Shown here: positions 11,128 to 23,674 of the stretch, in pieces
Layout of the letters: each line of letters begins with the position of its first letter
Numbering within the stretch: the first letter of the stretch is position 1
Origin: Straminergon stramineum
Taxonomy: Eukaryota; Streptophyta; Bryopsida; Hypnales; Calliergonaceae
Assembly: GCA_963920665.1 (NCBI GenBank)
Contig: OY987266.1
Coordinates: forward strand, 5,461,001-5,525,000
Length of the DNA stretch: 64,000 bases
Direction: 5' to 3'
Position numbers and translations under genes: made by a program
Notes under the pieces: generated by a model
Told to the model about the DNA's origin: nothing
The model's input: only the letters and a program-made list of their open reading frames with translations
Databases searched by the model: none

Positions 11128-13400
11128 GATAGGGCTCGCATTTTTAGACGTTTTTTTGTTGTTTCCATAAGAATTATTGTTATGTAGAAAACAAGCTTGG
11201 AAAAGAGCATTTTTGTCAATGATGGCTTCCACTCACTCAATCTACCTAGAACTGTCAATTTTTGCTTGTGTTTTTCTTCTTCTTAATATATGGTTTGAAC
11301 TTCTTGAAATATTTTCCAATAGTTTTTTCTTAAAAGACAAATGGAATTGGCATCTAACTCAAGTTGTCTCATATTTTTTAGAGTTTTGTGGAATGGAATA
11401 TGAATTTTTAGACGTCAAAGTGCTAAAGGGTTAAGAAGATCCTTAATTGTGAACTAGAAATCCTACACCCAATTCTATAATTGTGATCAATTCAAAAAAA
11501 TTGAACTAATATAGCATATGATATATTCATTGCAATTAGGACTTACAATTAATGTATGCCCCTCCTTTCATAACCCACTTCACAAAATTACATAATGATA
11601 GGGTGCAAAATAAACAATAGATTAAAAATAATAACACCCCCCTATTAATACCTATTGTTTGCACCTATACCCTTATTTTTTTTAAGGATTGCACCCCCTG
11701 AGACAAATAAAAGTTGTAGACTAAAAGTTCTAGATTCCATCCATACAATTAGATTCCATCCATACAGTTAGATTCACCAATGCTATCACCAATATTTTTT
11801 TATAGGTTTTGAAGGTAAATTTTAAAATTCCTTCTAAATTGGATTGCAAGCAAAATATTATCATTTTTAGAGTAAAATTTGTTGGAATGGATTTGAAATG
11901 AGGTTCTCTTTAGATGGTGATTTTTTGAAATCTTTGTATTCTTAAAATCTATGACCTTATTTTAGCAAATCCAATTTTGAAATAAAGTCAATTCAATTTT
12001 GGCTTGGTCAACCACTTGACATACTTGCACATTGATAATTTTAGAAAAGTATATGTACTCTAGGAACACGAAATCCAACCCTTAGATAAAACAACGACTT
12101 AATAATGTATCTCCACAAATTAGAATGACTGCTTTCATCCAAGCAATGAGGAGGATGAAACCTAAGTTTCAATCTATTCATCGTCTAGAAAATGGACATT
12201 GGAGCGCTTTGGGGATAATGTAAAAGTAATTTGCAAATAAAGTTTTGACTTATCAATTAGAGGCTAGTTTTCATCCATCAATAATATTTTTCTTAAAATT
12301 CCAATAATTTCGTATGCTACCTGTTAGAAAGTTAATTTTTTGGTTTCACAATTCAAACCCTATGCCCCCCCCAAAATTAATAATTTTAAAATAAAACGTT
12401 TAAGATTAGGATTATTTACAAGATAATTAAAAAGAATCTTTAAAAAGTGACTAAAGAATGTTTCAAAATTGGAATCAATTAGGGCATCCTTTGGAAATTC
12501 TAGAATTAATTTACATTTTAAAAGTACTTTATTTTTAAAGGAGATAAGATTGGATGAAGTTTTTAAACTTTGGTCAAAATTAGGTTCAATTTTTACATTA
12601 ATTAATTGGATTAAAGAAAGAATCAAATCTAAAATTTGGATTAGTTTTGAATTGATTTGCTATTTAAATTTGATAAAGGAATTTTTTAAGTTAGTTTAGA
12701 AGTCAAAACCTTATCCTTTAATATCTTTCACAAGGAATGTCAAAATTTAACTTGCTTACCATTTTGGAAAAGGCAAATTACATTCTATAAGTTAGGCTAT
12801 AGTGATTTTTAGTTTGAATTCATTTCTATTTCACATGAGATATTTGATTTACTTAACTAAAGTCCTAGAGTTTTAAAATTTAAGAATTTGAAGTAATTTG
12901 AAGTGATTAAGTTATTATAAACAAAGGTCCATTGTTTGAAAGGGGTAAATTGGACTAAGTTTAAAACACCCTAGAATAATTTACATCAAAAGCCATCAAG
13001 ATCTATGTGAAAGTTTTAACTCAAAAAGATGAGGTTAAAATCACTCACAATAGGTCACATAGGCTTGGCATGTGAGGGTTAATGCTTTACCCTTAAATAA
13101 TGTTGTGGCCATTTTTTGGACAAATGAATGACAAAGAATCTCTCCATGCAAGACAAAAGTGCAACTATTCATCCTACGAAATTTTGTACAAAAAGGGGAC
13201 CTCTTCTATAGTAGTTTGACTTCCAATGAATGCTTTTGCATTCTTTTAATCCAACAATTCACACGATACCAAAATAGATGATTCCCATAGTGACCAACGC
13301 GTCTTTTAAGGATTAAAGGACATTGTGGATGTTTTCTATCTTGCGGATGACCACATGTAAGTTTGAAATTATAAAAAACCATCACTAGAAGAAATTTGGG
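11128..13400. other. intergenic, AT-rich, no gene seen
   Basis: It holds a short exact-type duplication at 11731-11769 (TAGATTCCATCCATACA twice). Near 13080-13210 a reverse-complement copy of the repeat at 24690-24800 and 25410-25515 is recognisable by CAAAGAATCTCTCCATG, ACTATTCATCCT and CTTCTATAG. ORFs at 11177, 12360 and 12469 are A/T-rich noise. Confidence 0.4.
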
Positions 13401-13528
13401 TTTGCTTCAACAAAATCTATATGACATGTTTGTTGAGGCAAACGCAAAATCTGCATTTTTCTGTATTTTTCAGTGTAGATTTTGCATTTGCCTCAACAAA
13501 CATGTCATTTAAATTTTGTTGAGGCAAA
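13401..13528. repeat. 55-bp near-perfect hairpin with an 18-nt loop
   Basis: The left arm 13401-13455 and right arm 13474-13528 are reverse complements over 55 bp with about five mismatches. Both hold the block TGACATGTTTGTTGAGGCAAA or its complement. The loop is 13456-13473. Either transcript strand would form a long, almost fully paired stem. The arms also carry an internal repeat of TTGTTGAGGCAAA, seen again just before the right edge. It could be a foldback MITE or a precursor of small RNAs. No transcription evidence is available. Confidence 0.75.
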
Positions 13529-16500
13529 TGCAGATTTATTCTCGTGAATAATTTTCATCCAATTTTTTTTGAAGTTGTTTGAGTACATTTTCAAAAATTG
13601 GTTTTGCAAATTCCTAAATTGTTATATTATTGACTTTTGAAAAGAAGAAGATGCTCAATGCATAGATCACCCTTCCAATGCATTTTGGCCATTTTTTATA
13701 TTTACTCTTGATGCAAATTTTAGCCATGAAAATGATTTAAGAAAATTTGAGTCCAACTAAATAATGAAGTCAATCTTATAAAGCTTAGTTTCTACTCTAA
13801 TTGGAAAATTTGAGATATTCATAAAATTCAATATTTTTTACCAATTGCACATATTTGTGTGCATTTGTTGTTAAAAATTTGGACGTTTGATCCTTAAAGG
13901 ATCCACATGGCATACTTCCATTGCCACACAAACCTATAATTGTAACTACTAATCATCCCATTGTAGCCTAAATCTTCATCTTTCAAGAACAATTGTTCAA
14001 AAATGAAGATAGGATTGTTATGGATTACGTCCTAGATGCTCAAAATGGGCAAGTGTCTACAATGGATTCATCCACCTAAAACCCTTTTCCTAAAACAGGA
14101 ACTCGATCTAGAGCAAAAGCACAAATATCATAAATAAAAATTTTAGAAGCCAAATGCATCCAAATTCCAACAAATGAATACATCCTTCTTGACACTAAGA
14201 ATCACTATAAGAAACTTGCTTTTAGGTGATGAGCCTTAATTTTTTGGAATGGACTTTAGGTGATGTCCAATGCAACATACCTATGTTTTTATGTCAACAT
14301 TGATGTCACATTGGCATTTTTTTGGAAGGCTTACAGTGAATATGGATACATGAGAACCCAAATTACAAAGTCATCACAATCAAATTGACATTCACAATAT
14401 AACAAGCTCAAGATCATAACCCTAAATAATTCCCTTGATCACCATTCCATCAAGTGGCAATGCTACAAGAAGCTCTCTACTTGTAGAATTGGATGGCTTT
14501 TATAATAAGGCCATGTTCAAACTTCCTCATGTATAGCTTCTCCTCCCCTTTGGTCCATAGCCAATAAAGCCATTCAAGCCATTCCATAGAAACCTAAAAA
14601 TTCAAATGAGGAACTTTCTTTCAGTACTCTTGTTCCTCAAGTGCACACCCCACATTCCTCAAGTGCACACCCCACATTAAACAATTGTGAACATTTGCAA
14701 GTCACAATGGGGAGGGTGTAAGATTTAGAATAAAGGATTTAGGTGTAGATGTAACCTCAGACATCCTTGACATCCGCAATGGAACCAACACTACCCTTAG
14801 CCTTCTGAGGATGATGAGGCCCAAAAGTTTCCGATGAATGACTTTCCAGATTACTCTTAGAAATGTACTGTAGGATGGACCTATTGATCCAAACATTGAA
14901 TCATTTTTCGCTAAGTACTTTGATAGGTGTGATAGTCGTTCTTTTAGGGTTAAGTCGATCTTCAGAGTATCGCTGGTCCCAACGTCCCCAAGTCTCTAAC
15001 GAGGTGACCTATTGTGAAATTGGACAGCTGAAGCTTGCTCATGAAGGGGATTGACTAAGTTAGAGCTTCAATTCCACTGCCTTTCCTTGTTAACTTATCT
15101 CGTGTCACAAGTGATGGCTTCACAGCTGACTCACCACACAATCATCTCCTGGGAACCCAACAAGACAACTTTGATTTACGGAAGTCCTGGACTCACCCTA
15201 AAATCACAAAATGAAGGAATATCGGTTATCAGCAAGACACAGCAGGAATGCAGAAACAATGGAGCTTATATTGCCGGTAGATGGACTGACCAAGCAGTTG
15301 AGACGATTCCAGAGAATGAGCTGTCTCATATGCAGTATGCCTTTGATTTACGGTAGTTGTATGGAACAGAGAGCTGTTTAAGGCCATGTCGCTGGATGGA
15401 AATTCATGGACTCCTCACGTAGTTTCTTTTTTTAGGAAACTGATGAGTTTGAATTCCCATCACCAAACTTCACTGGCTTCATTGCAACCAAAAAAAACTG
15501 ATAACCATAGCTTGGTCTCCGGTGCTGCATTGCATCATGGACATGTATTTTCAAAATACTTCAAAAGCAAAACAGGTATTGGTAATGTCTCTTCAGATTT
15601 CCTTCTGATACGTTCATCAATTTCACTGTAGCCAAAAGTAGTAATGCATCATCACTATGTTGAGAATGCATTTGGGGATGGAGAGAATCTTGTAAAGCTT
15701 CTGGAGTGTGAAAGTAAAATCAGTTTCCACACAAAGGAACCCTCCTCTCGATGCAAACAGATGTTACTCAGCGTTTCTGTTTAAGTGAAATGAGTCATTT
15801 CATTGAAAGAAAAGAATACAGAACTTCGTATCGCAGAAAAATCCTTGCAGTGGAAAAGTGAGTAGGAGGTCCCAAGCTAAATTACAATCCACATCATTCA
15901 GGGACAAGTAACCATATTCTAAATGTACACTTTGGTAGCCTACACACTAAACCCTAAACTCTCAACAAAGTAAGGCCCAAGCTATACACGAAGCAAAAGG
16001 CCAAGAGCAATGATTCCAGCAGAAGGCAGAAGAAGTGTGTGATTGGGGGTCTGAGCAAACCAATTATACATCATCGATGATGTTTAGTCCAGTTTGCAGA
16101 GGTTGTACAATCTGCATTTTGGGCCCCAATCTAAACTCGTGCTCTTAGAGTCACCCACTGGACCTGCAATTCATCATCAGTCTCATCAGTCAAATTCACG
16201 ACAAGAGGCTACTCAAATCAAGTACTACTCATGGACTCTCCTCCATTGACAGGACTCTTGTTGAACAATTGTGGACTTCAATTGAGTGTGACAAAAGAAA
16301 GATTAAGGTATGCGCACCTCTAATGGTTACTATTATTACAATTGAGTATAGTTACTATTATTAAACATAAATTCTTTTTGTTGAATCTTCAAGACAATGT
16401 AAAGTGGATTCCAATGCACTTTAGAATGCACTATTTGAACACCTTATGGATAAGTTCTGAATTTTCAAAGTGTTGTCTCTAGATATACCCAAAAAACAAC

Positions 16501-17590
16501 ACTAAGCTCTCATTGAATCTCATATTTGGATATTTTGATAGTGTAAGCTTACTCCTTGTATTGTGTCATCGACATCTAGGTATCTAAGGTATCTAAGGTT
16601 TCGTGATGCTTTTGGTCCAAGTTAAGTGTAGTATCGCATTTTGGCAGGGTTGAGTATAGGTGTACACTCGTACATTCCTTCTGGAGGCAGCATATGGCCA
16701 TGGCCTGACGAGGACGATTAGGGCAGAAGATGACCAACTACAGAATTTCATTACTCCTCCTCGGGAAACGTGCATTGGGAGGATAAGAAGCGTTAGAGAC
16801 AGTGCTAGATGAAATTCTTCATCCTTGTTTCCTGAAAGTCTCACTCCATGGGGATTACCCAAGAGCCAGCTCTCACGACGTCTCAGATGGTGGGTTCCCT
16901 GCCTTGAATCTCAATTATGTCTACACTTGTGCTTTTAGGAGGATCCCCAGGTTTTTTCTTCGGAGAAAATAAATTTTCCCGTCTATGAGATGATCTTCTG
17001 TTAGCTGCAGTGCAGTCGGTAGTGAATTGAACTATCATGCATAGTCGATGGAATTGAAGCTTTAGAATGTCAGCTTATGAGCAACAATGAGCTGCAGAGT
17101 ATCACCTTAGTGGGTTGCAAACCTTGGTGAATGCCTTGTGAGGTAGACTGTGGAGTAGTCAATCCAAACAATAAGCTATAAGTCTTGTTTAAAGATCGCA
17201 ATTTTGACTATTGTGTTAAGCAATGAACAATGGTGAAGAGGGTGCCTTTCAATTCACGGAAATGCAATTATTTACCTCGGGGATATGGGTAACACAATTA
17301 GGGTTGACGACTGTTAGGGTTGAAGTGCTTCGCCAAGTTTGCCAGACATACATTGCCGTTCACGGTTGAAGTGCTTCAACATAAATTGCATGGCATTCAA
17401 CAAAATCTGAGATCTCCTAGTAGGGCTCTTTATCAGATATTTAGGGTTTGGGACAGGTGCTCACTACCTGAGGAGGACCTTCGCTGTGTAATACTGCATT
17501 TTCCCCAAGAGAATTGCTTACACATATTAGCATGAGAACAGCTGAGCCACCATCTTTCTTCTTAGCTCAAGCCCAATTTTCAATTTCCAA
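13529..17590. other. intergenic and upstream region of the dehydrogenase gene
   Basis: 13529-14630 is AT-rich with nothing called. A 22-bp unit CCTCAAGTGCACACCCCACATT is exactly duplicated at 14635-14678. From about 14850 to 17590 the sequence is less AT-rich. Plus-strand frames at 15051-15356 (101 codons) and 15386-15631 (81 codons) match no family I recognise and lack clear splice partners. They may be decayed coding DNA or non-coding transcript sequence. The last few hundred bases before 17591 probably hold the promoter and 5' leader of the dehydrogenase, but no TATA box stands out. Confidence 0.35.
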
Positions 17591-20500
17591 ATGTCTGTTA
17601 TTTTCACGGAATTCCATGCTCATGGTAGTGCCGTGTTTCTCATTATGCAGGAATCCACAATCAGCAATACTTGTGTGCTGCTGAACTCGGATGGTTCTGT
17701 TAATGTGGTCGCTGATAAGCAACTGAAGCTGTCATCAATGGCACCAGGCTCCGTGCTCCTGCAGATGGTTTTGGGTGAAGTTTGCGGAACGGACGTGCAT
17801 CTCCAACATGGTCGCCTTGACACGGTTCCATATCCCATCATCCCAGGCCATGTTGCAGTTGGTCGAGTGTATGCCACAGCTGGTTACATCACAGACGTCG
17901 AGGGTTCCCAGGTTTGCAACCGCCCTATAATTCATGTGATCACAATTATAAACAGTCGTTTCGTATGATGAATTTGTTGGTATCCTCGTGTGGATGTCTA
18001 AAGATTCTTTGGAGACACAATGCGGGCAGGTGAAGCATCATAGAATTGAAATTCTTGTAGAAGCAAAAAACTGATGGTCTTTTAACTGATGTAGGGAGTG
18101 CATTCCCTGTGGCTCATTTGCTTTGAGTGGTTTATTTTGTCGGAATGGAATTTTTCTTATGTGTTTCTTCTCTAGAGAGGATCCAACACATTTGAATATG
18201 CTCTTTGGATACGTTATGAAAAACTTCGGAATTTTCAAAGTTTTGCCCATAGGATGAGTAAAAGGGTGTGTGGGCTTTTACTCTGCAGTTGCTGTACATT
18301 TCAGATTCACTAGATTCGAACTATGTTTTTTCAAGTGACATTTACTCTCATGGATTGTTCACAGCCTTACTTGATTCTTGAATGCGTGAAGCTGTGAAGG
18401 GTTCACAAAGCTCAAAATTCTGATCCTCATGGATTGTTTGATGGGAGACTCGTGCAGATTGGGCAAGGAGATATTGTGACCTATCTGGACGTGATCGATA
18501 CGTGCAACTCTTGCGTGACCTGCTTGGTATGCATTCGTTTCCTTTCTCGAGACTTTCACACTTTTAGTTTTGGTTCATGACTTGAAAATGACAAATTCAA
18601 TTCCTCAATTCAGATGAGGCCATATTTGTATCACCAGAATCGGTGAAGAACATTGTATGTATCGGTGCTTAACAAAATTTAGTCCCCATATGATTTACTC
18701 AGAACTGCTAAAAATAACATGAGGCCAATTGTTGGGCCTCATAATATGGCAGGAGTTAGAAAACAATATATGGCAGAGTTGATATTGGCTCCCTCAGCAG
18801 TTAACATGCTGAACTGAACTGAATCTACGAAGTACTACATGTCCGAGTACATTCGTTCCCTTTTTATAGATTCAAACCTTGCATGTGTCTTCTGCCAAGA
18901 CTCGGCAATTTTGGGAAATTTGCAATCGTGTATGTCCAGAATATGTTATAATCCAGCACAAGGGGAGTTGGACAAAGGGAATGCTGCATCAGAAGTAGCT
19001 TCAAGTCGTTACTTGAGCTTGTGATGATATTATTACGAGTCTGCATAGAAACTGGCTTGAGCATAACTGTGGCTGGTGAATTTTAGGTGGACAAGCAAAC
19101 AACAAGGTGTCCGCGAAGGCGAGTGCTTGGCATCACATGCAATGCTGACCCATGCAGCATTCAAGGCTTGTTAGGTGGCTGGTCCTCCTTCATCTACCTT
19201 CCTCCAAACACAAAGATTATTCGACTACCTCAAGCATTGCCAGCAAGGGTCTTTATGGCAGGCGGCTGCGGGTAAGAGTCCAAACCTGATACCTATCTGT
19301 GCTATCATTCTTTAATTCCTGAAGGACGGGGAAGCGCAAATTGAGCCTCACGTTCTTGAGCAGTTTTGAGAAGGTAATATGGGGAATTTTTTTGGTTCGG
19401 TTTTATTTATTTATTTACCCAACACGTGCAATGTTCTTCGATGATTCTGATGACATAAACGTTGGCCCTCATTTCAATTAAAATATTCCACAATATGATC
19501 AGTCGGATTGGCGTTTTGTGACAATGAATCTTTGATCCTTTGGGGGTCAACTTGTCAAAGTTTTTGTTTATTGCCCTTCGGTGCATTAGGCAAGCTTTGT
19601 CTTGTCGTGCCTACCGTTGACCTGATAACATCTGTAGCAGTTTATATTCACAATGTGTAGGATTTCCTCTGAAAGATAGGTGTAGATTAACATTTTTTGC
19701 GATGTAGGCTACCTACAGCATTGCATGCAGTTGACCGAGCCAATATTCGGCTCATGGATCGAGTGATCGTCCAGGGTTCAGGTCCTGTTGGGCTTTTGGC
19801 AGCCATTTTAGCTCGACTTAGTGGGGCTCTTCAGGTTAGTAATTGCTTACTCAAATTTTGTTTCAATGTTGAAACCTAGTGTCATCAATGCTCATTGTTT
19901 CTGTGTAAGCTACATTGGGAATCTCTTCTTCATCATCTCTCTTTATGCTCATCCTCTTGGTTTTCATGTGAGGTGTGTAGGTCATAGTGGTGGGAGCTCC
20001 CGCGCACAGACTCAAGGTTGTGAAGGAATTCGGCATCGACCACACTATCAACCTCGAGGAGGTTTGTTTCCAGCACTATCACTTAATGGTGATCCTTGGT
20101 CTTAAAGCGTCTGCCAGTCCCAATATTAGGATAATCTATGTTAGTGTTCACCACAAAAAATGAAATCTACACAGCTGCTCAAATCTGACAAGAGAAGGCT
20201 TGGTCTGAAATCCAACAGATCTTCCAAATTGTCGTTGAATTCATTCACTTGGAGAACCATGTTCCTATTCTTCAACTTTCATAAGAGATCTGACATCACA
20301 GAAAGCTAACGTGTTCATTGACCTTGAATGAGTTCTTCAGAGATCATCTCAACCTCAAAGTACCCAAACTAAAAATAGAAGTGCATTTGAAAGTTATTAG
20401 CTGATTACATTACCTTCCACAACATGTTTCTATCGTTGGAAAAAATGTATGGTAGGACATGGTTTCTTCTTTCTGCTCGTACATTTTGTTCCCTTCCATG

Positions 20501-21150
20501 GAACTTCCTAACTAAATTACTGCAACTCATATAGACATGGAAGTGGACACATTTAAGCTCTTACGGGTTAAGTGGAGGGTTGAATATGCGTAAGCTCACA
20601 TTCTAAGTGAATTCCACAACAGGAGATGATGAACTTGGGGCTCCAATCTTCCAGTCACAGATTAACTCGATTTCTGTTGAAGTCAGGTGATAATGCTTAT
20701 ATCTGACAAATTCTTACTGTGTATATTGTTTTAATGTTTATATTGTAGTTTCGGGACTCAGGTAAACGGCTCGAAGTGGTGCAAGAGCTAACCGGCGGTC
20801 ACCTCGGCGACGTGGTGATTGAGGCCACAGGGCGACCTGAGGCCGTCACGGAGGGTCTGATGCTGTGTCGTGACGGAGGCACTTACATTGTGGTGGGGCA
20901 GTACACCGACAACGGCGATGTTCCTTTGAACCCTCACCACATGATCAACCGCAAGCATCTCACGGTCAAGGGCTGCTGGGGCTCCGACTTCAGCCACTTC
21001 TACCGAGGCGTCCAGTTCATGACCAAGCATGCGGACAGCTTCCCTTGGGAGCTCATTGTCAGCCAAGTCTTCGACCTCAACGATGCCAAGCAGGCTCTGG
21101 CAGCTGTGGAGAGGCTGGAAGTCTTCAAGGCCTTGCTCCAGCCCTTGTGA
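17591..21150 (+). CDS. zinc-dependent alcohol dehydrogenase-like protein (MDR superfamily), six exons
   Basis: The exons are 17591-17911, 18458-18526, 19087-19271, 19708-19834, 19981-20061 and 20749-21150. All introns are GT-AG with compatible phases, giving 394 residues, a normal length for the family. It is predicted to oxidise or reduce an alcohol/carbonyl substrate with NAD(P); the substrate is unknown. Catalytic-zinc ligands appear as C65 in CGTDVH, H87 in IPGHVAVGRV and C191 in AGGCGLPTA. The structural-zinc cysteines are C123, C126, C129 and C138 in DTCNSCVTCLVDKQTTRC. The Rossmann motif GSGPVGLLA begins at 215. The residue after H87 is valine where many relatives have glutamate. No signal peptide is evident, so it is probably cytosolic. 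An alternative start is M19 at 17645. The TATGCAG just there could instead be an acceptor for an unseen upstream first exon. The last exon is much richer in G+C than the introns. Confidence 0.9.
17912..18457 (+). other. intron 1 of the dehydrogenase gene
   Basis: The donor follows TCCCAG with GTTTGC and the acceptor is CTCGTGCAG at 18457. The 546-bp intron lies between codons for GSQ and IGQGDIV, in phase 0. ORFs inside it have no coding character. Confidence 0.8.
18527..19086 (+). other. intron 2 of the dehydrogenase gene
   Basis: The donor is GTATGC after TGCTTG and the acceptor is AATTTTAG at 19086, in phase 0. The intron splits the structural-zinc loop, leaving three cysteines in exon 2 and the fourth in exon 3. 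The ORF at 18839-19024 inside it is not coding. Confidence 0.8.
19272..19707 (+). other. intron 3 of the dehydrogenase gene
   Basis: The donor is GTAAGA at 19272 and the acceptor TGCGATGTAG ends at 19707, in phase 2. The joined codon makes the glycine between C191 and LPTALHAV, restoring the expected GGCGLPTA motif, which confirms the junction. Confidence 0.85.
20062..20748 (+). other. intron 5 of the dehydrogenase gene
   Basis: The donor is GTTTGT at 20062 and the acceptor TATATTGTAG ends at 20748, in phase 0, 687 bp. It joins DHTINLEE to FRDSGKRLEVV. The next CAG, at 20759-20761, would shift the frame, which favours 20748. Confidence 0.8.
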
Positions 21151-23055
21151 GACAGTCAGTGCCTAAGTAAGTCCACACAACTTCGGCAATTTGCTCTTCA
21201 TAGTTATTTCCTTTGGGGCGTCAGTACGCCTGTCTTCTGTGTGACTTGGAGGTTTCACTCCATCGCCGAATGTAGTCACGGGTATGTAAATAGCTGCAGC
21301 CCATATCTGCCCGAGGGTTTTCAAATTGCTTGAGCAAGCCAATTGGTGTGGTTATATTGATGGGGTAGTAGATCATTGCCACAATAGACATTATATACGC
21401 CCTTCAGCACAGAGTCTCTCTGTTAAGTTATGGCAATCCTCAACCGTGTCATGCACGTCATGTGGGCAAGATGAACTACTATATATAATAGTATAAAAGG
21501 CTTCACCTTTGGGAGTTGGGCCTAAACAATCACAAAATTGAGGGCAAGTGTACACTGTGGAGCTTATGAGGTTTGATTGGAGAACAGCTATTGGTATCTC
21601 TCATGTGGGCAACAGAACTTCCAGTTCATGTAGTGATAATTTTGTTGTGAGTTATAATGAATAAACTCCATCCGAACATGGAGTAAGTGATGGAATGTTA
21701 TGGTCAAGTGTCAACATGTATGGGATTCTGTTCTAAAACCAAATTAATTGATCTAACATGTAATATCCTTAACTCTTTAAAGTTCTAACATTTAGTGTCT
21801 AATTCATTTTCATTCAGATTATTTCACTATGTCCTAACTAGTGATGCTTTAAATTTCCACATATACAAGTTCTTAATAATAATTCAAAATACTTTGAATC
21901 AAACAACCAAGATAAATTGAGAATTCAGGGATTATAATGTTACTGAACCGATTACACTAAATGTTGTGAACAATTACAATTACAAGAGATTACAACAGTA
22001 TCTATTTTTTTTCAAGTTCAGAGTGTGGTATTGTTGACTACCTTGGAGGCTATACATAGCTTACAATCTCCTTAGACATCATTGTTTTGTGGGTCACATT
22101 AATTTTCCACTTGCCACAACTGAAATACCTGCAATATAAGCTTATGGCATGATTCCTGGAGCTTGATAACTAACTTCAGAACTTAGGATTGACAAGTGAC
22201 TATCAAATTAGGGTTCTAGCTACAAGGAAACAAACCAGCTCCCCTACAATAGACTCAGTCCTTGTAAGCTTAGCACTGGCTTGCTTTTCGAGGAGGGTCT
22301 TCCTCAAACTTCCTCACATGTAAGTAGCTTTCTGTCAATGCAATGCAAGGCCACTATCCACAGCCAACACAGTGCCCAAGAAAGTAGACAGTGTCTCCCT
22401 CTGCTGCAGGCAACATATCATAGCTGGTGCCCCTGTTGAAGGAAAGGCCCTCCCCGTCCAGGGAAAACAACTTGAGGAGTAAACAACTTGAGGAGTAAGT
22501 TAAGTTTGCAAGCAAGCGAGTGAGGAAGCCAGGAAGGGTTTTCAATTATGGCCATGATGGGCAAAAGAAAACTGGGAAATGCTTGATTGCAGATCGCATA
22601 TCTCATCATTGTCAGGTTGGGTCTTCATCATCCTGTACTGTACATCCCTTGCACTCCACACAGCTGCCACAGACTCATCAATCCATGCAGCAAGATGGTG
22701 GATGGATGCCACGCATGCACGCACACAACACACAACCGTAACAGTAACTTAGGTTAAAAAAATTCTTGTCGTGAATTGAAATTTGCTGGACTTCACCTTC
22801 TATTACTAATTAAATTTTGCTTTGCTTTGCATTGCTTTACGGTAACACTTCTTAACTTTTTTAGTCAGACACTCTGAGGACTTGCAAGATTGAGGAATCC
22901 ACATGCAAGGGCAAGGGCAAGTGCAATGGCTTGGCTTTCAATCCAAGGTGCAAGCAAGAGAACAACAGTGTCAGAGAAAACAGTTGGAATGAGAGGGAAT
23001 GAATAGGGTCCATTAGTATATATCTATTAATAGACAGACTGATTCATTGTTTTAA
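21151..23055. other. 3' flank of the dehydrogenase gene and intergenic DNA
   Basis: An AATAAA lies near 21660 in TATAATGAATAAACTCC, about 0.5 kb after the stop, and could be a distal polyadenylation signal. TGTAAATA occurs near 21285. A 16-bp unit AAACAACTTGAGGAGT is duplicated in tandem near 22466-22498. Short ORFs at 22354-22741 overlap on both strands and show no conserved character. No further gene was seen. Confidence 0.35.
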
Positions 23056-23205
23056 CCAGTGTTGTTAGGTGGGTACAGTATCTAACTTATTAAACACAGG
23101 AAACTGCTGTGAACATTACCCTGTAACAGCTCAGAGTTTCTGAAATGTCCTTACTACAAGCATTTCAGAAAAATTCAGACAATACCCACCCAACCCCAAC
23201 ACTGG
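23056..23205. mobile_element. 150-bp foldback MITE-like element
   Basis: The ends CCAGTGTTGTTAGGTGGGTA and TACCCACCCAACCCCAACACTGG are inverted repeats with a few differences. Inside, TTTCTGAAATG (near 23137) and CATTTCAGAAA (near 23160) form a second nested palindrome. The whole element could fold into a two-tier hairpin. It has no coding capacity and no clear target duplication. Confidence 0.6.
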
Positions 23206-23421
23206 TTTCCACGTCAGTCTGACGAGGGTCTAGCTACAATAGCTGATAGCCGTGATTGATCAAGTCCACTTCATTTGTTCCACCAACATTTCCATGGGGC
23301 TTGTGCATGCATGTCCCCTCCTGCTTTGGGGGAAAAAACAAAATCTAAAGCTTGAAATGAATTATGCCCCAACCGACCGATGGATTGATCGATTGATCAA
23401 GAGGTCTATCTAAAATATATC

Positions 23422-23674
23422 TACACTGAATAGTGAAATTAGGTTGCCCCTCACTAATTTCTCAATATTTGACACTAATTAAATATTTACAGTTATTGTA
23501 AGAGAATGAACTACTTTTGAATTTCTTATCCTTGTATTTGGAAATCATGAACCTCTATGTGTATAAATGAAAATATTTTTAGAAATATTTGTTGACTTTG
23601 ATGGCTTGTAAAGTAACTTGCTTGGGGTAAGGCAACCTAATTGTTAAGGCAACCTAATTTCACTATTTAGTGTA
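23422..23674. mobile_element. 253-bp MITE-like element with 27-bp TIRs
   Basis: The left end (23422-23448) and right end (23648-23674) are inverted repeats of the block CACTGAATAGTGAAATTAGG plus TTGCC, differing at about one position. An extra copy of GGCAACCTAATT precedes the right end. The interior is AT-rich and non-coding. Confidence 0.7.
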
